DNA from: an uncultured Mucilaginibacter sp.
Lineage (GTDB): Bacteria > Bacteroidota > Bacteroidia > Sphingobacteriales > Sphingobacteriaceae
Reading direction: 5' to 3'
DNA: 25,358 nt
NCBI RefSeq assembly: GCF_946481715.1
Contig: NZ_CAMLOV010000071.1
Coordinates: 1 to 25,358, forward strand
Position numbers and translations under genes: made by a program. The notes beneath the pieces are model-generated. The model was not told where the DNA came from and did not search any database. It saw nothing but the letters and a program-made list of their open reading frames with translations. Shown one piece after another: positions 1 to 8,127 of this stretch (its first letter is position 1; every line of letters starts with the position of its first letter).

Positions 1-965
1 AGTTTGCAGGCACTTATTTTAAACTGCTTGCCCGTGTGGATGCCTTGCTGAAAAGTTCAGGCGCATTGGGTGTTATCAGCACGGGCAGGGGCAACATCAA
101 TGGTACTGTATTTGTGCAGGCCAATAGCGGCTTTAAAACAACCGACCCCGAAAACCTGCCAAAAGCAAGCATTTCGGTAGAGGATGGGCAAAAAATAAGG
201 CGGCTGATAGAAGGCGGGCAGCCTGTTGAAATTGCCCTGAATATCAAAGCCGCATTTTCTACTGCAGATACCAAAGGTTACAACGTGGTTGCCGAAATAC
301 CCGGCAGCGACCCAAAGTTAAAATCGCAATTGGTAATGCTGGGCGGACACCTCGATTCGTGGACGGCAGCTACCGGCGCAACTGACAACGCCGCCGGCTG
401 TATTGTAATGATGGAAGCAGTTCGCTTGCTGGATTCGTTGGGGCTGAAACCAAAACGCACTATCCGCATTGCTTTATGGGGTGGCGAGGAACAGGGCTTA
501 TATGGCTCTTACGGATATGTTAAAAATCATTTTATGGGTGTGGACGGAACCTTACGGCCGGAGCAGGCGAAAGTATCTGCCTACTTTAACCTGGATAATG
601 GTACCGGGAAAATACGCGGCATTTATACGCAAAACAACACGGCTGTAAAACCAATATTTGAAAATTGGATGGCCCCGTTTAAAGACTTGGGCGCAACAAC
701 CGTGTCGACAAAAAATACCGGCTCTACCGACCACCTGGCTTTTGATTGGGCAGGCATCCCTGGTTTCCAGTTTATACAAGACCCTATTGATTACGAAACC
801 CGCACCCACCACAGCAATATGGATAGCTACGATCACCTGCAAATTGCCGACCTTAAACAGGCGGCCATTATTGTCGCTTCGTTTGTGTACCAGGCAAGCA
901 TTAAACCAGAATTGCTGCCGCGAAAAGCAATAGTAAAGGAAACTTTTGTGTTTGATGGCTTGTAG
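1..965 (+). CDS. M28-family zinc metallopeptidase, 5'-truncated
   Basis: The frame is open from base 3 to the TAG at 963-965, so the true start lies upstream of the window and the GTG at 36 is only an internal codon. All five metal ligands expected of M28 peptidases are visible in order: His (codon 348-350, GGHLDSW), bridging Asp (384-386, ATDNAAG), the Glu pair (486-491, GGEEQGL) that supplies catalytic base and ligand, Asp (594-596, FNLDNG) and His (807-812, THHSNMD). The arrangement resembles the carboxypeptidase Q/PGCP branch, usually secreted exo- or dipeptidases. The N-terminal half, including any signal peptide, is outside the window, so localisation cannot be read. A strong terminator follows directly, so the gene ends its transcript. 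Confidence 0.9.
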   Translation, partial: FAGTYFKLLARVDALLKSSGALGVISTGRGNINGTVFVQANSGFKTTDPENLPKASISVEDGQKIRRLIEGGQPVEIALNIKAAFSTADTKGYNVVAEIPGSDPKLKSQLVMLGGHLDSWTAATGATDNAAGCIVMMEAVRLLDSLGLKPKRTIRIALWGGEEQGLYGSYGYVKNHFMGVDGTLRPEQAKVSAYFNLDNGTGKIRGIYTQNNTAVKPIFENWMAPFKDLGATTVSTKNTGSTDHLAFDWAGIPGFQFIQDPIDYETRTHHSNMDSYDHLQIADLKQAAIIVASFVYQASIKPELLPRKAIVKETFVFDGL

Positions 966-990
966 TTAAAAACAGAAATTAATAAAACGA

Positions 991-1022
991 AAAGCCCGTG
1001 TTTGATACGCGGGCTTTTTTTA
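991..1022 (+). terminator. Rho-independent terminator after the M28 peptidase
   Basis: A 10-bp stem (AAAGCCCGTG with CGCGGGCTTT, one G-T pair) with a 7-nt loop is followed by a T run. It lies 25 bases after the peptidase stop. Confidence 0.9.
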
Positions 1023-1278
1023 TCGCTTTGATATTCCGCATTTTATTACTTAGAAGGAAATATAATTGCCTGTAAATATTGTATCCGTTATTTTTGGCAC
1101 GGCTTTGGCATAATGCTAAACATGAAAGTTGTATTCAAAAAAACAAAAGCCGCAAAACAAGAATCTTGTACAATAGTTAGCCTGTTTGCAAAGAAAATAA
1201 TGGAATTAAAAGAGATCCATTTCGCTTTGAACTTTCCGGGATTTATTGCGTAAGCGCTTGGTTAGAAACGGTTGCTTT
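1023..1278. other. Intergenic stretch with no supported gene
   Basis: This part of the 450-base gap between the M28 peptidase and the convergent lipoprotein gene is AT-rich. It holds only a 43-codon ORF (1122-1253, plus strand) with no start signal, recognisable motif or conserved context. The right end runs into a degraded copy of the intergenic inverted repeat. Confidence 0.5.
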
Positions 1279-1385
1279 CGTGCACCATTAAGGGTACGAA
1301 GTAAGCCCCGATAAGCAGACATACAAAGCGATCGGCTCTTCACGCTTAGAGATTGCTTCGTACCTTACAGCAATGACGGGGTGGC
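1279..1385. repeat. Degraded copy of intergenic inverted repeat (copy 1)
   Basis: The right arm (about 1349-1385, GAGATTGCTTCGTACC then CAATGACGGGGTGGC) matches the right arm and flank of the perfect repeat at 6563-6658. The centre shares its AAGCAGAC, CAAAGC and GCTTA blocks. The left arm (about 1279-1305) is recognisable but mutated. It sits between two convergent genes. Confidence 0.7.
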
Positions 1386-1415
1386 AATCGCGGGCAGCCT
1401 TCAATTACTACAACC

Positions 1416-2165
1416 CTACCCTCTCCTTCTTCTCCGTCTCTTCTTAGCCTCTGCTTTTTTCTTTTTGCTGGATTTCTTAGCTACCGTTTTCTTTTCAGGC
1501 TCGGCTTGCTTTACCGTTTGGACGGCAGGTCTATTATTCTTTACTGCAACAGAATCTTTGCTTAACTGCGTTACCGTAAAGCTATTCCGGCTTAATCCAT
1601 ATTGCAGCTGTCTTTTGGCGCCGGTGGGCTTTGCAAGGCTATCGTTGCTATCGTATATCGGGAACTCGCGCATCAGTAGCCCATCTTTAATATAAAAGTT
1701 ATCGTTGCCACGGTAGCCTTTACGCTGCGAACTGGTAAGCCTTGGGAAATCGAGCTTGTTGGCGTTGTTATTATTAAACTCAAAGGCGTACACTTTGGCG
1801 TAGTTTACGGTGTCTCTCCCCTTAGCTTGTATCAATATCTCCGGGTTACCGTCAGTATCCATATCAGAGTTATATACATCCGTTATGGCGCCGTCAAGGT
1901 CGCCGGTGGTGGTAGTGTATTTAGCCGCTGCCGAATCGGAGTGCAGCACCATAAAAGCGCCAACCTCTTTTGCCCCCCTGCCCCAGCTTAGCACATCGTA
2001 GGTTTGCCCCGGCGATACCTCTATCGCCTTATGAAAACGGAACGGATCCATCACAGCCGGCTTTTCGGGTGCTAATTTCGCTACAACAGCTTTTTTCGGG
2101 TCGCTGCCGCATGCTGCTATCAGTACGCAACCTGCCGTTATTAATAAACAATATCGTGCATTCAT
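1416..2165 (-). CDS. Putative lipoprotein with poly-basic C-terminal tail
   Basis: 249 aa. Residues 1-19 form a lipoprotein signal with lipobox IAAC and Cys19, so the product should be lipid-anchored in the envelope. The central part contains DMDTDGNPEILIQAKG, which looks like an FG-GAP/VCBS-type Asp-rich loop, as in proteins that report on a stored quantity, but I do not recognise the family. From about residue 215 the protein becomes Lys/Ala/Glu-rich and ends in KKRRRRRRG, which is unusual for an exported protein. It begins 12 bases after the GH20 hexosaminidase stop on the same strand, so the two are probably co-transcribed. Function unknown. Confidence 0.8.
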   Translation of the reverse strand: MNARYCLLITAGCVLIAACGSDPKKAVVAKLAPEKPAVMDPFRFHKAIEVSPGQTYDVLSWGRGAKEVGAFMVLHSDSAAAKYTTTTGDLDGAITDVYNSDMDTDGNPEILIQAKGRDTVNYAKVYAFEFNNNNANKLDFPRLTSSQRKGYRGNDNFYIKDGLLMREFPIYDSNDSLAKPTGAKRQLQYGLSRNSFTVTQLSKDSVAVKNNRPAVQTVKQAEPEKKTVAKKSSKKKKAEAKKRRRRRRG

Positions 2166-2177
2166 CTTTATATCGGC

Positions 2178-4493
2178 TTAATTGTAAAGCATCTCTGGCG
2201 CTACCTCTCCTTTTGGCTTACCCGGGATGATCATATAAACCCGCAGCATGCTATTTGTGGTGTATGCATCCACATACTTAATGGTAATTTTATGATACCC
2301 CTTTAGTAGCGGTACGTAACCCGTTGTTTCGTTATTGCCTTTACGGCCGTCATTATCAACCACAGGCTGGTCATCGATATACAGCACCGAACCATTGTAC
2401 GATTGGGTAGCAAAGCCGTACGTGCCATCCACATCGGCTTTAAAATATCCATTATAAACTACGCCGTACTTGCCAAATGCTTTTTTAAAGGCCGAATTTG
2501 CGGTTTGGAAGCTTTTAGCGATGCCCGTATCAATCACTGCGGCAGGGTTTATTTGCGTTGTGTTGACGTATGTGCCTTGCGATACCTGGTATTTAAGCCC
2601 CATGTTGGTACCGGTAAAGTCAACGGCTGGCAGCGGTGCTTTATTGTAAACCACCGTTTTGGTGATATTGCTACGCTTGCCGGATGGCGTAACCACTATG
2701 GTTTGAAGCTCGCGGTACTGGTCGATAGGCACCTCGTAGGTCATGGGTTTGGTGTAGGCCATTTCGGTTTCGCGCGGGGTGTATCCATCAATGGTATAGT
2801 AGATAGTAGCGCCCTGCACCGGCGGCTTTAGGTTAACGGTGAGTTGTGTACCAATAATGGTGGTATCGGCACTGCCAATGGCATTTGGCACGTGGTATTC
2901 GTAACCCGCCTTATCCAGCCATGCCAAATGGCCAGGCAGGCGGGTTTCGGCAAAATCCTTGTAATTTTTGTTGGCAACCGGCGCCCACGCAATTTCGGCT
3001 AACGCCAGCATCCGTGGCAGCAGCATAAACTCTACCTTTTTATCGGTAGTGATGTACTCGGTCCAAAGGTTGGCCTGTACGCCTTTTATATGCGCCTGTT
3101 GTTCGGGCGTTAATACCGCCGGCGTTGGGTTGTAACTGTAAATTTTCGATAAAGGCTCGTTGCCGCCAATACTTAATGGCTCCTGGTTAAGCCGTCCCTG
3201 CCCATGATCAATGTAAAGCCCTTGGCTGCCCGGCGTCATAATCACATCATGGTTTTGCTGCGCAGAGGCAATCCCGCCTTCTTCGCCCCTCCAGCTCATT
3301 ACCGTAGCGTTTGGCGCAAGACCTCCCTCCAAAATCTCGTCCCAGCCAATAATGCTGCGGCCTCTGCTGTTCACAAATTTTTCCATCCGCTGTATAAAGT
3401 AGCTTTGCAGCCCGTGTTCATCCTTCAGCTTTAATTTTTTGATAAGGTCCTGGCAAAATTTGGAGTTCTTCCAAACCGTTTTCGGTGCTTCATCCCCCCC
3501 AATGTGTATATATTTGCTTGGAAACAGGTCGATAACCTCCGTAAGCACATCCTCCAAAAAATGGAAGGTTTTCTCCGATGGGCAATAGATGTTATTAAAT
3601 ACGCCCCAGGTTTCGGCTACCTTATAATTTATCGTTGGATCGCAACTCAGTTCAGGGAAAGCTGCTAAAGCAGCCTGCGCGTGGCCCGGCATTTCAATTT
3701 CCGGCACAATGGTAATGTACCTATCGGCAGCATATTTTATCACATCGCGTATCTCATCTTGCGTATAAAAACCTCTTACGGGGGTATTGTCAAACTGTTG
3801 TGGGGTACGGTCGCGGTAGTTGCCTATTACGGTTTGGGCGCGCACGCTGGCCACCTGGGTAAGGCGCGGGTATTTTTTTATTTCTATACGCCAGCCCTGA
3901 TCATCCGTTAAGTGCCAATGAAAGGTATTTAGTTTATAGCCGGCCATCAGGTCGATATACCTTTTCACCATCTCTACCGAAAAAAAGTGGCGGCAAACAT
4001 CCAGCATTAAGCCGCGGTAGCCAAAACGGGGATAATCTTCTATAGTAGCGCAAGGCAGTTTTACAGTTGCAGCGCGTTCTAAGGGCATCAGCTGCATTAG
4101 GGTTTGTATGCCGTAAAACAGCCCTGCCCCTTTAGCGGCAATGGTAATTTGTTGCGGTGTTATGGTGAGGCGGTAACCTTCTGCAGGCAAGCCTTCGGCG
4201 CCGGTTGAGGTTAAGTAAATTACATTAGAACCTGCATTTGTATTGCGCAAGCCAACCTGCTTGTTGTAAGCCATATTGTTAGACAGGAACGACGAGAAAA
4301 ACAGCACCGCCTTATTATTGGGCGTATCGGCCTGTATTTTGGTTTCCTGGCTAAGGATAAACTCGCCAACAGATTTTTTAACAGTAACCGGGGCGGGAAT
4401 AATACCCATATTCGGATCAGCATCCTGGGCTTTTACAATAGTAGTGGCAGAAATCAACAGCGCAAAAAGCAACGAGGGAACCTTTTTTAACAT
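2178..4493 (-). CDS. Beta-N-acetylhexosaminidase, GH20, with C-terminal PA14 domain
   Basis: 771 aa with a signal peptide (1-22, ending VKAQ), so exported. Domains in order: GH20b-type N-terminal domain (about 25-150); GH20 catalytic barrel (about 155-500) with FRGLMLDV-like YRGLMLDVCRHF, FHWHLTDDQGWRIEI, and the catalytic Asp-Glu pair in HIGGDEAPK (about residues 334-335); a short chitobiase-type C-terminal module with YYTIDGYTPR (about 545-620); and a PA14-like beta domain (about 630-765) with GYFKADVDGTYGF and LYIDDQPVVDNDG. The family removes terminal GlcNAc/GalNAc from chitooligosaccharides, glycans or peptidoglycan fragments, with the substrate acetamido group as nucleophile. The PA14 domain probably binds sugar. 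It heads a two-gene unit with the downstream lipoprotein. Confidence 0.95.
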   Translation of the reverse strand: MLKKVPSLLFALLISATTIVKAQDADPNMGIIPAPVTVKKSVGEFILSQETKIQADTPNNKAVLFFSSFLSNNMAYNKQVGLRNTNAGSNVIYLTSTGAEGLPAEGYRLTITPQQITIAAKGAGLFYGIQTLMQLMPLERAATVKLPCATIEDYPRFGYRGLMLDVCRHFFSVEMVKRYIDLMAGYKLNTFHWHLTDDQGWRIEIKKYPRLTQVASVRAQTVIGNYRDRTPQQFDNTPVRGFYTQDEIRDVIKYAADRYITIVPEIEMPGHAQAALAAFPELSCDPTINYKVAETWGVFNNIYCPSEKTFHFLEDVLTEVIDLFPSKYIHIGGDEAPKTVWKNSKFCQDLIKKLKLKDEHGLQSYFIQRMEKFVNSRGRSIIGWDEILEGGLAPNATVMSWRGEEGGIASAQQNHDVIMTPGSQGLYIDHGQGRLNQEPLSIGGNEPLSKIYSYNPTPAVLTPEQQAHIKGVQANLWTEYITTDKKVEFMLLPRMLALAEIAWAPVANKNYKDFAETRLPGHLAWLDKAGYEYHVPNAIGSADTTIIGTQLTVNLKPPVQGATIYYTIDGYTPRETEMAYTKPMTYEVPIDQYRELQTIVVTPSGKRSNITKTVVYNKAPLPAVDFTGTNMGLKYQVSQGTYVNTTQINPAAVIDTGIAKSFQTANSAFKKAFGKYGVVYNGYFKADVDGTYGFATQSYNGSVLYIDDQPVVDNDGRKGNNETTGYVPLLKGYHKITIKYVDAYTTNSMLRVYMIIPGKPKGEVAPEMLYN

Positions 4494-4539
4494 AGTAGCA
4501 AATTAACCGGTTTATTACGAGGTGGTGAATTTAAGATTT

Positions 4540-4600
4540 TTTTGGGATTACACCGATTGATATTTTGATTTCACCGATGCGTGTGGGCGGGAACGCAGTG
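4540..4600. repeat. Short intergenic direct repeat GATTACACCGATT / GATTTCACCGATG
   Basis: Two near-identical 13-mers (about 4547-4559 and 4569-4581) lie in the 232-base gap between the GH20 and yqgE genes. This kind of short repeat is common between genes in Bacteroidota. No gene was found in the gap. Confidence 0.5.
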
Positions 4601-4659
4601 GTTTAATTTAACTGTAATCGCACCGTCTGTTAAAGGTAATATGCTAACGAGGCGCTTTC

Positions 4660-4699
4660 GCCATAAAACAAAAGAGGGTGCATTATCAAGCCGTGCACC
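4660..4699 (-). terminator. Weak candidate terminator for yqgE
   Basis: On the minus strand a 6-bp stem GGTGCA/TGCACC (4677-4682 with 4694-4699) is followed by CCTCTTTTGTTTTATGG. The stem is short, so this is tentative. Confidence 0.35.
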
Positions 4700-4725
4700 A
4701 ATGAACTATTGAACCAGTGAACCAA

Positions 4726-5289
4726 TTAATTTAACGTCGGGTTCTCCGGAAAGTTGGCGATATGTGCATACCGTTGCCCAAGGCTGATGACGGTTTCCTT
4801 CCAAAGATTGTGCTCGTTATTGGCGAAAACGGCATCCGCCTCAAATTTATCGCTAACTATCCAGGCGTCTTCACGCAGTTCGTTATCCAGTTGGTCAGGC
4901 GTCCATCCGCTGTAGCCGGTAAAAAACTTTATCTCGTCTTCGGTAAGCTGGTAATTAGTTATCAGTTCTCGTATTTTATCAAAGTCGCCACCCCAAAAAA
5001 CGCCTCCGGCAATCTCAATGCCGCCTTCAATTTTTTCGGGAACCCGGTGTATATAATGTAAAGTGTTCGCCGCCACCGGCCCTCCCATATAAACCGGTAT
5101 CTCCGAGTACGAAACATCAGGCAATATATCACCCAGCAGGTAATCGGTTTGGTGATTAAGGATGAAGCCCATAGCGCCTGCGGCCGAGTATTCTGTAAGT
5201 ATAATAACCGACCGTTTAAAGTTTGGGTCGGGCATAAAGGGTTCTGATATGAGTAAGCGGCCTGCGGCTGCCGGGATTTGACTAAGCAT
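4726..5289 (-). CDS. yqgE: YqgE/AlgH family protein
   Basis: 187 aa, the usual family length. The N-terminal signature is clear: GRLLISEPFMPDPNFKRSVI followed by GAMGFILNHQ, and later YMGGPVAANTLHYIHR and FTGYSGWTPDQLDNEL. The biochemical function of YqgE/AlgH proteins is not settled; AlgH was first linked to alginate regulation in Pseudomonas, and the fold is known but no activity is firmly assigned. No signal peptide, so cytoplasmic. It is divergent from pdxH with a 112-base shared upstream region. Confidence 0.93.
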   Translation of the reverse strand: MLSQIPAAAGRLLISEPFMPDPNFKRSVIILTEYSAAGAMGFILNHQTDYLLGDILPDVSYSEIPVYMGGPVAANTLHYIHRVPEKIEGGIEIAGGVFWGGDFDKIRELITNYQLTEDEIKFFTGYSGWTPDQLDNELREDAWIVSDKFEADAVFANNEHNLWKETVISLGQRYAHIANFPENPTLN

Positions 5290-5388
5290 GCGTGTAAAAA
5301 TTTATTATGTTATAACGTTAATTGTAAAATTATGTTCAATATCATTTAAAATGAACACTTACACAATATGTACGGTATAATTAATTTG

Positions 5389-5396
5389 TAAGTTTG
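5389..5396 (+). promoter_or_regulatory. Candidate Bacteroidota -7 box of pdxH
   Basis: TAAGTTTG matches the Bacteroidota -7 consensus TAnnTTTG. It ends only 5 bases before the pdxH ATG, which would give a nearly leaderless mRNA. No convincing -33 TTG was found at the expected distance, so this is tentative. Confidence 0.4.
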
Positions 5397-5401
5397 CGAT
5401 A

Positions 5402-6049
5402 ATGGATCAACAAGATATAGAAAACTTAAGGCAGGATTACGCGGCCGCTTCGTTAAACGAAACCGACGTAGATGCCAACCCGATGCGCCAGTTTGATAAG
5501 TGGTTTAACGAGGCCATCAATTATAAAGTGCACGAACCCAATGCCATGACATTGGCTACCGCCACTACCGATGGCCGCCCTTCGGCACGTATTGTATTAT
5601 TAAAAGGCTTTAGCGATGATGGCTTTAAATTCTACACCAACTACCTCAGCCGCAAGGGTAAAGAGATCAGCAAAAACCCATTGGGCGCACTGACATTTTT
5701 TTGGGGCGATATGGAACGCCAGATACGTGTAGAGGGCACAATAGAAAAACTCGACCGCGATTATTCTGACAAATATTTCCATTCGCGCCCAAAGGCAAGC
5801 CAGCTTGGCGCGGTAGTTTCTCCGCAGAGCCAGGAAATTAGTGGCCGCGAAATACTGGAACAAAAAATGGCCGAACTGGAGGCCGAATACGCCGATAAAG
5901 ATGTACCTAAACCATCTTTTTGGGGTGGATATGTGCTTCGCCCGCGCCTGATAGAATTTTGGCAGGGCCGCAGAAGCCGCCTGCATGATAGGATAGTTTA
6001 CAAAAAAACCGATAACAAAACCTGGAAGATAGTTCGCCTGGCACCATGA
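5402..6049 (+). CDS. pdxH: Pyridoxamine/pyridoxine 5'-phosphate oxidase
   Basis: 215 aa, full length. This FMN enzyme oxidises PNP/PMP to pyridoxal 5'-phosphate with O2, in vitamin B6 synthesis and salvage. Hallmarks: NAMTLATATTDGRPSARIVLLKG and GFKFYTNYLSRKGKEI (FMN/substrate binding), LTFFWGDMERQIRVEG, FHSRPKASQLGAVVSPQSQ, FWGGYVLRPRLIEFWQGRRSRLHDR, and the conserved C-terminus WKIVRLAP. The ATG of nuoC overlaps the stop in an ATGA junction (6046-6049), implying co-transcription and translational coupling with nuoC. This is an unusual pairing of a cofactor gene with complex I. Confidence 0.97.
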   Translation: MDQQDIENLRQDYAAASLNETDVDANPMRQFDKWFNEAINYKVHEPNAMTLATATTDGRPSARIVLLKGFSDDGFKFYTNYLSRKGKEISKNPLGALTFFWGDMERQIRVEGTIEKLDRDYSDKYFHSRPKASQLGAVVSPQSQEISGREILEQKMAELEAEYADKDVPKPSFWGGYVLRPRLIEFWQGRRSRLHDRIVYKKTDNKTWKIVRLAP

Positions 6050-6543
6050 GTTTCGACGAGATCAAATTATTGCTTACGGATAAGTTTGGCGATGGCATCG
6101 TAACCGGTGAAGAACGCACCGGGATGCAACCTGCGCTGCTTATCGATGCCGACAGGATAGACGATGTTTGCCTGGAGCTTCGCAACAACTCGCGTACATA
6201 CTTTGATTTCCTGAGCTGCCTTAGCGGTGTAGATTACGGCGTAGAGGCCGCCCGCTTTGGCGTGGTTTACCATTTATCATCCATACCTTATAATTTGCAA
6301 CTGGTATTAAAGGTAAGCAAAACAAACAACCGCGATTTGGAAGAGCTTCCGTCCTTCCCCAGCATAACCTCCGTTTACCGCGCTGCCGACTGGCACGAAC
6401 GAGAAGCCTATGATATGCTGGGCATTTACTTTGAAGGCCACCCGGATCTGCGAAGGCTTTTAATGCCGGATGACTGGGAAGGGTTTCCGCTAAGGAAGGA
6501 TTATCAGAATGCGGAATACTATAAAGGAATAAAAATTGATTAG
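6046..6543 (+). CDS. nuoC: NADH-quinone oxidoreductase subunit C
   Basis: 165 aa, the 30-kDa subunit of complex I, on the peripheral (cytoplasmic) arm next to NuoD. The family signature region is visible as YRAADWHEREAYDMLGIYFEGHPDLRRLLMPDDWEGFPLRKDY. The N-terminal half (FDFLSCLSGVDYG, FGVVYHLSSIPYN) also fits. The start overlaps the pdxH stop. No nuoA or nuoB precedes it. It is a separate protein, not a NuoCD fusion, and is separated from nuoD by 142 bases carrying a long inverted repeat. Confidence 0.96.
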   Translation: MSFDEIKLLLTDKFGDGIVTGEERTGMQPALLIDADRIDDVCLELRNNSRTYFDFLSCLSGVDYGVEAARFGVVYHLSSIPYNLQLVLKVSKTNNRDLEELPSFPSITSVYRAADWHEREAYDMLGIYFEGHPDLRRLLMPDDWEGFPLRKDYQNAEYYKGIKID

Positions 6544-6562
6544 GACATAGTATTAACCGACA

Positions 6563-6658
6563 CGTCATTGCGAGGAACGAAGCAATCTCTAAGTTGGACA
6601 AGCAGACTTGCAAAGCCGCTCTGCTTACGGGGAGATTGCTTCGTTCCTCGCAATGACG
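6563..6658. repeat. Perfect 27-bp inverted repeat between nuoC and nuoD (copy 2)
   Basis: The left arm is 6563-6589 (CGTCATTGCGAGGAACGAAG, then CAATCTC). The right arm, 6632-6658, is its exact reverse complement. The arms are 42 bases apart, and a smaller nested stem AAGCAG/CTGCTT (about 6600-6605 with 6621-6626) sits in the loop. The transcript would fold into a very stable hairpin inside the operon. Degraded relatives lie at 1279-1385 and 7896-8044. The type is a short non-coding palindromic repeat of the REP/MITE-like kind. Confidence 0.9.
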
Positions 6659-6685
6659 GGGTGGCAAAGAGATTGTAAATAAATC

Positions 6686-7891
6686 GTGGAAACACAAACA
6701 TCAAAATATAACATTGCTTTAGAGCGCTATCATAAAAAGATAGCCGATGCCGCCGTCGAGGACATGGTTCTCAATATGGGGCCACAGCATCCGTCTACGC
6801 ATGGAGTTTTGCGGCTGGAGCTGATCACCGACGGGGAGATTGTTAAGGAGGTTATCCCGCATATTGGTTACCTGCACCGCTGTTTCGAAAAACACGCCGA
6901 ATCGCTTACTTACCAGCAGACCATCCCTTTTACGGATAGGATGGATTACCTTGCATCGATGAACAACAGCCATGCCTGGGTAATGGGTGTGGAACGCATG
7001 CTGGGCATTGATAAAGACATCCCAAAACGGATCGAGTACATCCGCGTGCTTGTTTGCGAGCTTAACCGCATTGCATCACACCTGATAGCTATTGGCACCT
7101 ATGGTATTGATATCGGCGCCTTTACCCCCTTCCTTTGGTGTTTCCGCGACCGTGAGCATATCATGGGGATGCTGGAATGGGCATCAGGCTCGCGCATGCT
7201 GTATAATTATATATGGGTGGGCGGTTTGTTTTACGATTTACCTGTTGGTTTTGAGGAACGCTGCCGCGAGTTTTTGGATTACTTTAAACCCAAAATGGTG
7301 GAGCTTAACCGCTTGCTTACCGATAACCAGATCTTCATTAGCCGCACAGCCAATGTAGGCGTATTGCCTTTAGATGTTGCTATTAACTATGGCTGTAGTG
7401 GCCCGGTACTGCGCGGCTCGGGTTTAAAATACGACTTGAGGCGTATAGATAATTATTCCGCCTACCCCGAACTTGATTTTGAAGTACCCATCGGCACCGG
7501 TAAAATGGGCACCACCGGCGATTGCTGGGATAGGTACAAAGTGCGTGTAGATGAAGTTGATGAATCCCTCAAAATAATTGAGCAGTGCCTTAACCGCCTG
7601 CAAAAAGAACTAAAGCGCACACCGGATTTTGACCCGCGTGCAAAATTGCCCCGCAAACTCACCCCAAAACCGCAGGACTATTACATGCGCGCAGAGGGCA
7701 CTAAAGGCGAACTGGGCTTTTATTTCATCCACGACAATGACCGTAAAGAGATCCCCTTCCGTGTAAAATCGCGCGGGCCAAGTTTCTGCAATCTATCGGT
7801 ATTGGAAGAATTGGGTAAAGGCGTAATGATAGCCGATCTGATTGCTACCATTGGCTCGCTGGATTTTGTGCTTGGGGAAGTGGATAGATAG
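6686..7891 (+). CDS. nuoD: NADH-quinone oxidoreductase subunit D
   Basis: 401 aa, the 49-kDa quinone-site subunit of complex I, related to the large subunit of NiFe hydrogenases. Visible signatures: [60 protein letters not shown], and the C-terminal [20 protein letters not shown]. The GTG at 6686 is the best start: it gives a normal N-terminus before VLNMGPQHP, and no ATG lies closer upstream. There is no Shine-Dalgarno. No nuoE follows; the next gene is convergent, so this complex I piece is isolated from other nuo genes within the window. Confidence 0.97.
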   Translation: METQTSKYNIALERYHKKIADAAVEDMVLNMGPQHPSTHGVLRLELITDGEIVKEVIPHIGYLHRCFEKHAESLTYQQTIPFTDRMDYLASMNNSHAWVMGVERMLGIDKDIPKRIEYIRVLVCELNRIASHLIAIGTYGIDIGAFTPFLWCFRDREHIMGMLEWASGSRMLYNYIWVGGLFYDLPVGFEERCREFLDYFKPKMVELNRLLTDNQIFISRTANVGVLPLDVAINYGCSGPVLRGSGLKYDLRRIDNYSAYPELDFEVPIGTGKMGTTGDCWDRYKVRVDEVDESLKIIEQCLNRLQKELKRTPDFDPRAKLPRKLTPKPQDYYMRAEGTKGELGFYFIHDNDRKEIPFRVKSRGPSFCNLSVLEELGKGVMIADLIATIGSLDFVLGEVDR

Positions 7892-7895
7892 CCCC

Positions 7896-8044
7896 ACACT
7901 TCGTTGCGAGGCAGGAAGACAACCGACCGAAGGGAGCTCATTAATACCTTAAAGAAAAAATTAAAATATTAATAATCTCTAAGCTATGCATAACCGCTTT
8001 GTATAGGGTTTGTCCGATGTGGAGATTGCTTCATGCAATGACGA
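7896..8044. repeat. Degraded copy of intergenic inverted repeat (copy 3)
   Basis: The right arm (8021-8043, GGAGATTGCTTCATGCAATG then ACG) equals the 6632-6658 arm with a short internal deletion. AATCTCTAAG at about 7973 and the following segment match the loop side of copy 2, and the left edge (CGTTGCGAGG, about 7902) is a mutated arm. It fills the gap between nuoD and the convergent protease gene. Confidence 0.65.
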
Positions 8045-8065
8045 TTTGGTGATTGGCGTTGCAGA

Positions 8066-8101
8066 AACAAAAAAGGAGAAGCAATTTCTTACTTCTCCTT
8101 T
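8066..8101 (-). terminator. Terminator of the sigma/protease transcript
   Basis: A 10-bp perfect stem (AAAGGAGAAG 8072-8081 with CTTCTCCTTT 8092-8101) has a 10-nt loop. Read on the minus strand it ends in CCTTTTTTG, a good T run, 27 bases after the protease stop. It may also stop the nuoD transcript from the other side, though less efficiently. Confidence 0.85.
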
Positions 8102-8127
8102 ATATATAATAGAATCTTTTTGGAGTA

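Noticed and set aside
1122..1253. 43-codon plus-strand ORF beginning MKVVFKKTKAAK
   Set aside because: No start signal, no recognisable motif, no operon context, and it ends beside a degenerate repeat; most likely chance.
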